A DNA stretch of 10,343 nt from Gammaproteobacteria bacterium (GTDB lineage: Bacteria; Pseudomonadota; Gammaproteobacteria; SZUA-229): the NCBI GenBank assembly GCA_027858635.1, contig JAQICG010000303.1, positions 1 through 10,343 of the forward strand, written 5' to 3'. A program made the translations under genes and the position numbers. The notes below the pieces were generated by a model that saw only the letters and a list, made by a program, of their open reading frames with translations, did not search any database and was not told where the DNA came from. This document shows, in pieces, positions 1-6,108 of the stretch. Numbering within the stretch: position 1 is the stretch's first letter; every line of letters starts with the position of its first letter.

Positions 1-48
1 TGAGAATACATCCGTGTACGCTCGGCAGCAGCATCCCTGCTGCTGACG
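1..48 (-). repeat. REP-like intergenic hairpin element (partial, at window edge)
   Basis: CAGCAGCA at 26-33 and TGCTGCTG at 38-45 form a perfect 8-bp stem around a 4-base loop. On the minus strand the hairpin is followed by GAGCGTACACGGATGTATTC. That arrangement (a stem containing GGGATG, then a GAGCGTACA-GGATGTA tail) resembles, from memory, a short dispersed repeat common between genes in many Gammaproteobacteria. Only one copy is visible here, so family membership is inferred. It could equally be a local hairpin or the 3' end of a neighbouring transcript. Confidence 0.4.
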
Positions 49-160
49 GTCTTGATTGAAGGGTATCCTTTCCATACGCCTTGTTAGTAACTAGGTATTA
101 TCAGTGGTTCTTTCACGCCATCGCATGAAATACAGAAGCGTTTTTAATCCACCCTATACA

Positions 161-222
161 ACCTGCCTCAGCATCTAACTCTGGTTCCGGCAATTCGTCA
201 GGGAAAGCAAATTGAGGCAGGT
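161..222. repeat. 10-bp perfect inverted repeat with 42-base loop
   Basis: ACCTGCCTCA at 161-170 is the exact reverse complement of TGAGGCAGGT at 213-222. A competing 9-bp pairing exists between CTCAGCATC (167-175) and GATGCTGAG (263-271), so two alternative folds share the left arm. A small 6-bp palindrome, ACGTTG-G-CAACGT, follows at 248-260. Function unknown. The alternative pairing would suit a structured RNA, but chance or a decayed element is also possible. Confidence 0.4.
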
Positions 223-308
223 CAGCAGGGACTTTGATCCAGCCGATACGTTGGCAACGTTGGATGCTGAGAGTACAGAATATATCCTGTATTTTGTTTG
301 CCCTTCGG

Positions 309-324
309 GTCAGCCATAAAACGG
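309..324 (+). repeat. 16-bp direct repeat, left copy
   Basis: GTCAGCCATAAAACGG here is identical to 2088-2103 and in the same orientation. The two copies bracket the GNAT-nitrilase gene. Each copy contains a short AGCC/GGCT arm pair and is followed by a T-rich stretch on the plus strand, so each could be a weak hairpin as well as a repeat. Confidence 0.55.
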
Positions 325-364
325 CTGTTTAATTTTTCTCCAAGCAAAATTAGTCGCTCTTCGA

Positions 365-409
365 GCCGCACTGCGTGCGTTCAAAATGCTCACGGCATTT
401 TAGTGCGGC
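365..409. repeat. Nested hairpin downstream of the GNAT-nitrilase gene
   Basis: GCCGCACT (365-372) pairs exactly with AGTGCGGC (402-409), and inside it AAAATGC (383-389) pairs exactly with GCATTTT (395-401) around a 5-base loop. The ten unpaired bases on one side (373-382) can form a rival small hairpin with the outer arm, CGCAC-TGC-GTGCG. The element starts about 55 bases after the stop codon of the minus-strand gene at 463. It lacks a U-run on the minus strand, so it is not a classical intrinsic terminator. It may stabilise the 3' end or be a dispersed repeat. Confidence 0.5.
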
Positions 410-462
410 CTCTGCGGTGAACTCTTTTATTTTAACTAATTATAGAATTATAAAAAAAGATA

Positions 463-2019
463 TCAGCGCTCTTCTGATTTCATCCCGCTTCCCAGCCAAT
501 TCAATTCAAACAACTCATCGCGGCGGTCTCTGGAGTTGGTGACTGACCCCTCATGTCTAAGCTGTACCAGCTTGTCCAGATCAAGGTCAGCGATCAGTGC
601 CATTTCGGTATTCGGTGTGCTTTCCGCCATGATCGCATCGTGAGGAAAGGCAAAGTCTGAGGGTGAATAGACAGCTGATTGTGCATATTGAATATCCACA
701 TTTTCGACCTGGGGCAGGTTGCCTACACTGCCGCCGATAGCGACATAACATTCGTTTTCGATGGCTCTTGCCTGGGCGCAGCGTTGTACGCGTAGGAAAC
801 CATTTTTTGTATCCGTCCAGAAAGGTACGAACAGTATTTCCATTTCCTGTTTTGCCAGCAGTCGTGAAAGCTCGGGGAACTCGACGTCGTAACAGATCAG
901 TATGCCAATGCGGCCGGCATCGGTATCAAACACCTGCAAGCTATCGCCACCTTCAATGACCCAATCTCGCCGTTCATGCGGGGTGATGTGGATTTTTGGC
1001 TGCACATCTACGGTGCCATCACGCCGACACAGGTATGCGTTGTTGTATAAATTATCACCGGACATGGCGGGCATACTGCCGGCAATAATGTTGATGTTAT
1101 AAGTCACTGCAAATTGCGAAATCGCTTCGACGATTCGATCAGAAAAGGTGGCAAGAAAACGTATGGCATCGTACTGGTTATGCTGATCACCGATGCCCAT
1201 CAGCGGCACATTAAAAAATTCCGGGAACAGAACAAAGTCCGCTTTGTAGGCCGACATGGAATCGACAAAGTATTCCACCTGATTCAGCCATGTCTCAAAT
1301 GAATCGGTAAGCCGCATCTGCCATTGCACGATGCCGACGCGCACTACTGTTTTTCGTATAGAATCCGCGGCGCCGGTTTCCGGCTCATAGAGGATATTAT
1401 TCCACTCAAGCAGGGTGGCATAGCCCAGTGACATTTTGTCTTCCGGCATGTAGCCTTTCATTAAGCGTTTTACTTCAAAATCATTGGCCAGCTGGAAACT
1501 GAGAATAGGGTCGTGGATTTCTCTGCGACGCACGGCTTCGATATAATCGGCAGGCTCAATCTCTGCATGCTCGTGATACTTTATAATTCGGCCACCCGCC
1601 AGAATGGCGCGCAGATTGAAATTTCGGCAAAGCTCCTTGCGCGCATCATACAACCTTCGACCCAGCCGTAAGTCACGGTACTCCTTACTGACAAACATAT
1701 CCATGCCGTAAAGTGCATCACCTTTTTCATCATGCTTAATACGATCGCGTCGGCCGATCAGGTCATCATAGGTATGGGTAAGACTGAAGCGCTCATAACT
1801 GCACATCACAGTGAGCGCGACTGCGACGACTTTACCGTTGTCTTCGATTACTATCTGGCCTTCGGGAAAATCCTTGATCAGTGCAAATAACGAACTCTGA
1901 GACCAGGCGCCACCGATGTCAGCGTAAATTTCTTCCATTAATTTGGATACCGGCGGATAATCTTCTTTTTCAAGATTGCGGAGTTTAAGATGAAGGTCTG
2001 ACGGGTTTTTGGTGTTCAT
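463..2019 (-). CDS. GNAT acetyltransferase - carbon-nitrogen hydrolase fusion protein (YhcX-like)
   Basis: A 518-residue two-domain protein. Residues about 10-210 are a GNAT-type acyl-CoA binding domain; the segment VSKEYRDLRLGRRLYDAR (110-127) matches the pyrophosphate-binding motif A. Residues about 226-500 are a nitrilase-superfamily hydrolase with the full Glu-Lys-Cys triad: E267 in LFPEFF, K342 in QPKIHI and C376 in ILICYDVEFPE. The length and domain order match the bifunctional family that includes Bacillus YhcX (about 513 residues). These enzymes are cytoplasmic, and the nitrilase part probably cleaves an amide of a small molecule. The substrate is unknown for this protein. The start ATG has no good ribosome binding site: the minus-strand leader instead carries CCTCCTT, which resembles the 16S 3' end rather than its complement. 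It lies 158 bases after the dehydrogenase gene and probably has its own promoter. Confidence 0.9.
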   Translation of the reverse strand: MNTKNPSDLHLKLRNLEKEDYPPVSKLMEEIYADIGGAWSQSSLFALIKDFPEGQIVIEDNGKVVAVALTVMCSYERFSLTHTYDDLIGRRDRIKHDEKGDALYGMDMFVSKEYRDLRLGRRLYDARKELCRNFNLRAILAGGRIIKYHEHAEIEPADYIEAVRRREIHDPILSFQLANDFEVKRLMKGYMPEDKMSLGYATLLEWNNILYEPETGAADSIRKTVVRVGIVQWQMRLTDSFETWLNQVEYFVDSMSAYKADFVLFPEFFNVPLMGIGDQHNQYDAIRFLATFSDRIVEAISQFAVTYNINIIAGSMPAMSGDNLYNNAYLCRRDGTVDVQPKIHITPHERRDWVIEGGDSLQVFDTDAGRIGILICYDVEFPELSRLLAKQEMEILFVPFWTDTKNGFLRVQRCAQARAIENECYVAIGGSVGNLPQVENVDIQYAQSAVYSPSDFAFPHDAIMAESTPNTEMALIADLDLDKLVQLRHEGSVTNSRDRRDELFELNWLGSGMKSEER

Positions 2020-2069
2020 GATGTTGTTTTACAAATTAAGAAGGAGGGAGAGATTAAATTTTGAGCCGT

Positions 2070-2078
2070 ACTATAACA
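2070..2078 (-). promoter_or_regulatory. Possible extended -10 promoter for the GNAT-nitrilase gene
   Basis: On the minus strand the sequence reads TGTTATAGT, a TG-N-TATAGT extended -10 element about 50 bases upstream of the ATG at 2019. No good -35 hexamer lies 16-18 bases upstream. The 158-base gap to the preceding gene makes an independent promoter plausible. This is inference from a short motif. Confidence 0.3.
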
Positions 2079-2087
2079 GTTAATGTC

Positions 2088-2103
2088 GTCAGCCATAAAA
2101 CGG
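2088..2103 (+). repeat. 16-bp direct repeat, right copy
   Basis: Identical to 309-324 (GTCAGCCATAAAACGG), in the same orientation, within the leader region of the GNAT-nitrilase gene. It sits inside a longer imperfect inverted repeat, GAGCCG (2063-2068) with CGGCTC (2120-2125), so the whole gap between the two genes may fold. Confidence 0.55.
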
Positions 2104-2177
2104 GGCTTATTTTTGCTACCGGCTCTAAAGCATACAGGGGTGACAAATATAGATCATCATGCGTTATCAGGACATAA

Positions 2178-3050
2178 CTATTTTTCCGGACATATCACCT
2201 GAAAAATCGACGAATAGTCCATCTGCTCCATGCCGTTCTCAACTGCTGTGTTTGTTATTCTTTCGATGCCTTCCAGCGCATCTGTATTCAGACCGGCATC
2301 TTTGGCGTCATCGATAAATAGGCGAATATCTTTTAAAAGATGCCGGGTTGAAAAGTTGGCAGTGCCGAAATCACGCTCAATATATTTTTGCAATTTCTTG
2401 TCATAGGTTTTTGCATACAGCGCACTTTCACGCACGGTTTCCATAAACAATTCCGTATCGACGCCGTTTTCGATGGCATAACCCAGGCTCAGAGAAAAAC
2501 CGGCGGTGAGCGAGGCAATCAACTGATTCATGGATAACTTGAGTGCGGCGGCTGAACCTGTTTCGCCGATGTAGCGGGGTGCGCTACCTAATACCTGTAA
2601 CGTCGGCAGCACATCTTCGAACACTGCTTTTGAGCCGCCTACCATGATAATCAGCGCGCCCGTTTTTGCCTCGGGAAGACTGCCGAGCACCGGCGCTTCC
2701 AGATAGCGACCGCCGCAGGATGAGATTGCTTCGCCGATGCCTCTGGACTGGGAGGGTGATATCGTCGCCATCTGTAGAATCGTTTTATCGTGCAGGTCTG
2801 TGGGTTTACCGCGCGGTTGGTCCAGCTGGAGCAGGTGACTGATAGCGTCGGCATCACTGACCATCATAATAATAGTGGAGGATAAACTGATCAGTTCATC
2901 CACGGTTGAACAGATGATAACGTCGCTTTCGGCCAGATCCTTTACATGGTCCCGGCTGCGATTAAAAACCCTGACCGTATAACCCTGTGCCAGATAGCGC
3001 TCCACAAATGCGCGCCCCATCAGACCGATGCCGATAATACCTATATCCAC
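2178..3050 (-). CDS. NAD(P)-dependent oxidoreductase, 3-hydroxyisobutyrate dehydrogenase / 6-phosphogluconate dehydrogenase family
   Basis: A 290-residue beta-hydroxyacid dehydrogenase. The N-terminal Rossmann fold has the dinucleotide motif GIGLMG (7-12), and N30-R31 follow the second strand, a pattern often seen with NADP preference. The substrate-binding segment EAPVLGSLPEAKTG (118-131) and the catalytic lysine K171 in LKLSMN, with N175, are all present, as is the K240-D241 pair in the helical C-terminal domain. Members reduce or oxidise small 3-hydroxyacids or semialdehydes such as succinic semialdehyde, glyoxylate or 3-hydroxyisobutyrate; which applies here cannot be read from sequence. 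The start is GTG, with AAGG placed well upstream. It follows fabV by 26 bases, so the two are probably co-transcribed. Confidence 0.88.
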   Translation of the reverse strand: MDIGIIGIGLMGRAFVERYLAQGYTVRVFNRSRDHVKDLAESDVIICSTVDELISLSSTIIMMVSDADAISHLLQLDQPRGKPTDLHDKTILQMATISPSQSRGIGEAISSCGGRYLEAPVLGSLPEAKTGALIIMVGGSKAVFEDVLPTLQVLGSAPRYIGETGSAAALKLSMNQLIASLTAGFSLSLGYAIENGVDTELFMETVRESALYAKTYDKKLQKYIERDFGTANFSTRHLLKDIRLFIDDAKDAGLNTDALEGIERITNTAVENGMEQMDYSSIFQVICPEK

Positions 3051-3076
3051 GCTTTACCTTATGCTGAAAATTAGCT

Positions 3077-4273
3077 TTAAATCGTCTCAGGCTCAAACTC
3101 AACTAATGTATCCACATCGGTATCATAATCAATGCCTGCGATGCCGAACCCGAAAAGTTTCAGGAATTCATCTTTGTAGCCCTGATAATCGGTGAGCTCA
3201 AAAATGTTTTCATTGTTGACCTGGGGCCAGAGATCTTTCACTTTGTTCTGTACATCGTCGCGCAGTTCCCAGTCGTCCATACGAATACGCCCGACGTCGT
3301 CCAGGTCCAGGCCGCCTTCTTTATATAACTGGGTGCGGAACAGGCGATTGATCTGTTCGATACAGCCTTCGTGGATTCCCAGTTCTTTCATCACCTTAAA
3401 GCTCATGGCGATGTATAGAGGCATAACAGGTATGGCGGCAGAGGCCTGAGTGACCACGCTTTTCAGTACAGCGACATTGGCGGTGCCATTAATATCGGCG
3501 AGTGACTGGCGTAATGCAGCGGCGGCGCGGTCCATGTCTTCTTTGGCTTTGCCCAGAGCGCCGTGCCAGTAGATGGGCCAGGTAATATCGGTGCCGATAT
3601 AGCTATAAGAAACCGTCTTGATGCCATCGGCCAGAACGTCGGCCTCTTTCAACGCGCTCATCCATAACTCCCAGTCCTCTCCACCCATAACGGTGACGGT
3701 GTCCTGTATCTCTGCTTCGCTGGCAGGCTCAATTTCAGCGTCGATAATGATATCTTTGCTGGTATCGATCGCGGTAGCTTTGTAAGTCTCGCCGATGGGC
3801 TTTAATACTGAGCGAACCATTTCGCCGCTATCGGGCAGTTTACGCACCGGCGAGGCCAGTGAGTAGACGACCAGATCAATCTGGCCCAACTCGGCTTTGA
3901 TCATTTCAATGGCCTTTGCGCGCATTTCATTGGAAAAGGCATCACCATTGATGCTTTTGGCGTACAGGCCTTCCGCGTGTGCGGCTTTTTCGAAAGCGGC
4001 CGAGTTATTCCAGCCGGCTGAACCGGGTTTTTTATCGGTGGCGGGTTTTTCCAGAAATACGCCCAGTGTGGCTGCACCTGCACCAAAGGCAGCGGTAATG
4101 CGTGAGGCCAGCCCATAGCCGGTTGAGGCGCCGATGACTAAAACTTTCTTCGGACCGTTTGCCATTTCGCCATCGGCTTTTACCCGTGCTATCTGCTCCT
4201 TAACATTGGCTCCGCAGCCGGTAGGGTGTGTGGTGGTGCAAATAAAGCCGCGAGTTTTTGGTTTAATAATCAC
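3077..4273 (-). CDS. fabV: Trans-2-enoyl-ACP (CoA) reductase, FabV type
   Basis: A 398-residue FabV, the same length as the Pseudomonas enzyme. It catalyses the last step of each fatty acid elongation cycle, NAD(P)H-dependent reduction of the 2-enoyl-ACP double bond, in the cytoplasm. FabV belongs to the short-chain dehydrogenase superfamily but is longer than FabI and has a Tyr-X8-Lys active site, visible here as Y235 and K244. The cofactor loop GASTGYG is at 48-54 and the N-terminal FabV signature TTTHPTGC at 13-20. The start is GTG, preceded by GGCGGAA about ten bases upstream, with no better alternative. It probably heads a two-gene unit with the dehydrogenase at 2178-3050. In established work, FabV enzymes are insensitive to triclosan, so the host may be naturally tolerant. 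Confidence 0.95.
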   Translation of the reverse strand: MIIKPKTRGFICTTTHPTGCGANVKEQIARVKADGEMANGPKKVLVIGASTGYGLASRITAAFGAGAATLGVFLEKPATDKKPGSAGWNNSAAFEKAAHAEGLYAKSINGDAFSNEMRAKAIEMIKAELGQIDLVVYSLASPVRKLPDSGEMVRSVLKPIGETYKATAIDTSKDIIIDAEIEPASEAEIQDTVTVMGGEDWELWMSALKEADVLADGIKTVSYSYIGTDITWPIYWHGALGKAKEDMDRAAAALRQSLADINGTANVAVLKSVVTQASAAIPVMPLYIAMSFKVMKELGIHEGCIEQINRLFRTQLYKEGGLDLDDVGRIRMDDWELRDDVQNKVKDLWPQVNNENIFELTDYQGYKDEFLKLFGFGIAGIDYDTDVDTLVEFEPETI

Positions 4274-4292
4274 TTTATATATTTCCGCCGTA

Positions 4293-4316
4293 GTTAAATT
4301 GAGAGTGGTTAAATTG
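4293..4316. promoter_or_regulatory. Direct repeat upstream of fabV, possible operator
   Basis: GTTAAATTG occurs twice in the same orientation, at 4293-4301 and 4308-4316, with a period of 15 bases, in the 89-base gap just upstream of the fabV start. Spaced repeats in this position may bind a regulator, but I recognise no known fatty-acid regulator site. Minus-strand TAAAAT just upstream could be a -10 element. Chance is possible in AT-rich sequence. Confidence 0.3.
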
Positions 4317-4362
4317 TGAATTGCTGTTATTTTAGCATGCCTTTATCTGGCTAAAAACGGCG

Positions 4363-5253
4363 CTACTCTATCTCCAGATTTATCCGGCTGGTAAACACTC
4401 TGTACTGCTGTGTGACCGGATCGATAAAGCGCAGCTCTTTCGCCAGCAGCTGCAAGGATCTGGCGTAATCATCAGCGGTCTCCGGCTGTAATGTTGGATA
4501 GTAGCGGTCGTGCAGCAGCGGATAGCCTACTGCCTGCATGTGCAGACGCAACTGATGTGTTTTGCCGGTAATCGGTTTTAATTCAAATAATGCTTTGTCG
4601 GAACACTGCTTCAAACAGCGAATCATCGAATGACTATTTGCTTCACCGGTAGCAATCTTCATGAGAAATCGCGGTTCGGATTTCACGATTCGATTTCTGA
4701 TTTCCCATGATCTTCCCACTAAATTATGAGTGCCGTTTACCATGGCGATGGCCTGATAGGTTTTTTCTATTTTATGGCTTTTAAACAGCTGATGATAAAG
4801 ATGGCGCGTGTCGGGATTGATTGAAAATAATACTAGACCTGCAGTGGCTCTGTCCAGTCGATGCAGGGCCTGCAAGTTGTCATGCCCGGTTTTTTCACGC
4901 AGCCGGTTTTGCAGACACTCTTTAATATAAATACCGCCCGGCGTTACCGCCAGAAAATGCGGTTTATACGCGACTAAAATATGTTCATCCTGAAACAGTA
5001 TCTCCTCTTCAAACGGAATAACCGTTTCGCTTTCGACTTCACGATAATAGTAAACCCGTTGTTGCGGCTGAAAGGGTGATTCGGCAGTAATACATGTGCC
5101 ATCGTGCCAGTGCACTTTTCCGGCGGCGACACGCTGCCGCCAGACCTCAGGATCAATCGACGGGAACTTAACAATTAAATACTCCAGGACACTGGCAACG
5201 CCGGGGTTACTCTGGGGCAGGCTTAGCCTGGAAGGATATTTCGCAATGCTCAT
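4363..5253 (-). CDS. RNA pseudouridine synthase, RluA family
   Basis: A 296-residue enzyme that isomerises uridine to pseudouridine in rRNA or tRNA. The catalytic motif is HRLDRATAG at 131-139, with the nucleophilic aspartate D134; the second family motif TGKTHQLRLHM is at 229-239. Residues about 20-72 look like an S4-type RNA-binding segment. I chose ATG at 5253 because AGGA lies nine bases upstream. An in-frame TTG at 5277 would add eight residues but has no ribosome binding site. The target base is not evident: it is not clearly RluA, RluC, RluD or TruC. It follows mnmE by 120 bases and precedes fabV by 89, so it may be transcribed separately. Confidence 0.88.
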   Translation of the reverse strand: MSIAKYPSRLSLPQSNPGVASVLEYLIVKFPSIDPEVWRQRVAAGKVHWHDGTCITAESPFQPQQRVYYYREVESETVIPFEEEILFQDEHILVAYKPHFLAVTPGGIYIKECLQNRLREKTGHDNLQALHRLDRATAGLVLFSINPDTRHLYHQLFKSHKIEKTYQAIAMVNGTHNLVGRSWEIRNRIVKSEPRFLMKIATGEANSHSMIRCLKQCSDKALFELKPITGKTHQLRLHMQAVGYPLLHDRYYPTLQPETADDYARSLQLLAKELRFIDPVTQQYRVFTSRINLEIE

Positions 5254-5299
5254 TAATGTTGATCCTGCTTGCGTCAAAGATGACTTAAGCTTTCAAAAA

Positions 5300-5311
5300 A
5301 TGCGCGCGCAT
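5300..5311 (-). terminator. Perfect 12-bp alternating palindrome with T-run (weak terminator candidate)
   Basis: ATGCGCGCGCAT is self-complementary, and on the minus strand it runs directly into six Ts. It lies between mnmE and the pseudouridine synthase gene and might end mnmE transcription. The usable stem is only about four base pairs with a GCGC loop, so as a terminator it is weak. The alternating purine-pyrimidine run could favour left-handed DNA. Confidence 0.25.
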
Positions 5312-5373
5312 GTCTGGCTTCACCACTTTTTAAAATAATTAAAATATTTTCTTTGCAGGATATTTTTGATCGG

Positions 5374-6072
5374 CTATTTCCCTATACAGAAATCTGAAAA
5401 GATCCGCCCCAGTAGATCATCACTGCTGAATTCACCGGTGATGCTGGCCAGCTGATTTTGCGCCAGGCTGAGTTCTTCGGCGACCAGTTCGCCATGTCTG
5501 TATTCTAAATTCAACTCAGCACTGGCCAGATTCTGTTCGGCGGCTTCGATGGCTTCCAGGTGTCTGCGCCGGGCCATGTATTTTCCTTCGACGCGGGTTT
5601 CGAAACCCATGCATTTTTTAAGATGCTGCTTTAATAAATCGACGCCTTCGCCGGTTTTTGCCGACAAGGATATTTCTGTTATTTTTTCGCTCTTTTCTTT
5701 TACACCTGCGGCGAGATTCTTCTCATCTATTTTATTGCGCACAAAAGTGATGCCGAGTTTTTCGGAAAAATTATTGATGACCTCCTTTTCTTCCTCGGCT
5801 GATTCGCTATCCATAACGTAGAGCAGGCGATCGGCTTTTTCTATCTCATTCAGGGCGCGGCGGATGCCTTCTTTTTCGACGATGTCTTCACTCTCGCGCA
5901 AGCCGGCGGTGTCGATAATATGTAAGGGCAGGCCGTCGATCTGAATGTGTTCGCGCAGGATGTCGCGGGTGGTGCCGGGAATGTTGGTGACGATGGCGGT
6001 GTCCTGTCCGGACAGCTGGTTGAGCAGGCTCGATTTACCGGCGTTGGGTTTGCCGGCGATGACCACAGTCAT
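5374..6072 (-). CDS. mnmE: MnmE C-terminal piece: GTPase domain and C-terminal helices
   Basis: This 232-residue frame starts at an ATG exactly at the N-terminal edge of the MnmE G domain. All GTPase motifs are intact: GKPNAGKS (7-14), GTTRD (33-37), DTAG (54-57), NKID (113-116) and SAK (137-139). The C-terminal FCIGK ending, with the conserved cysteine C229, is present. The ATG is preceded by AAGGAAGGC, a good ribosome binding site, 39 bases after the TAA, so re-initiation is feasible. The piece would lack the dimerising folate-binding domain and half of the helical domain. The intact motifs imply either continued selection or very recent damage. Confidence 0.7.
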   Translation of the reverse strand: MTVVIAGKPNAGKSSLLNQLSGQDTAIVTNIPGTTRDILREHIQIDGLPLHIIDTAGLRESEDIVEKEGIRRALNEIEKADRLLYVMDSESAEEEKEVINNFSEKLGITFVRNKIDEKNLAAGVKEKSEKITEISLSAKTGEGVDLLKQHLKKCMGFETRVEGKYMARRRHLEAIEAAEQNLASAELNLEYRHGELVAEELSLAQNQLASITGEFSSDDLLGRIFSDFCIGK

Positions 6073-6108
6073 GCCTTCCTTCAGCAGGCGGCCATTTTTT
6101 GCGCTGGC

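Larger units (their letters stand above)
1..462. other. Non-coding, structured intergenic region at the left edge
   Basis: I see no convincing gene in these 462 bases. The longest open stretches are one on the minus strand ending at 113 (about 70 codons, no ATG, GTG or TTG start that stands out, no recognised family) and one on the plus strand of about 47 codons with no start. The region does hold several inverted repeats (26-45, 161-222, 365-409) and one copy of a 16-bp sequence repeated at 2088-2103. It lies downstream of the minus-strand GNAT-nitrilase gene, so part of it should be the 3' untranslated region of that transcript. It could also carry decayed remnants of an older gene or repeat element. 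Confidence 0.6.

Noticed and set aside
171..181. GTTAGATGC on the minus strand, like the 3' core of an integron attC site
   Set aside because: No matching 5' RYYYAAC core at attC distance, no integrase or cassette gene nearby; it lies inside an unrelated inverted repeat.
113..327. About 70-codon open frame on the minus strand near the left edge
   Set aside because: No ATG start, no ribosome binding site, no recognised family, and hairpins run through it; more likely decayed or non-coding.
5254..5277. Upstream TTG start for the pseudouridine synthase
   Set aside because: No ribosome binding site, while the ATG at 5253 has one.
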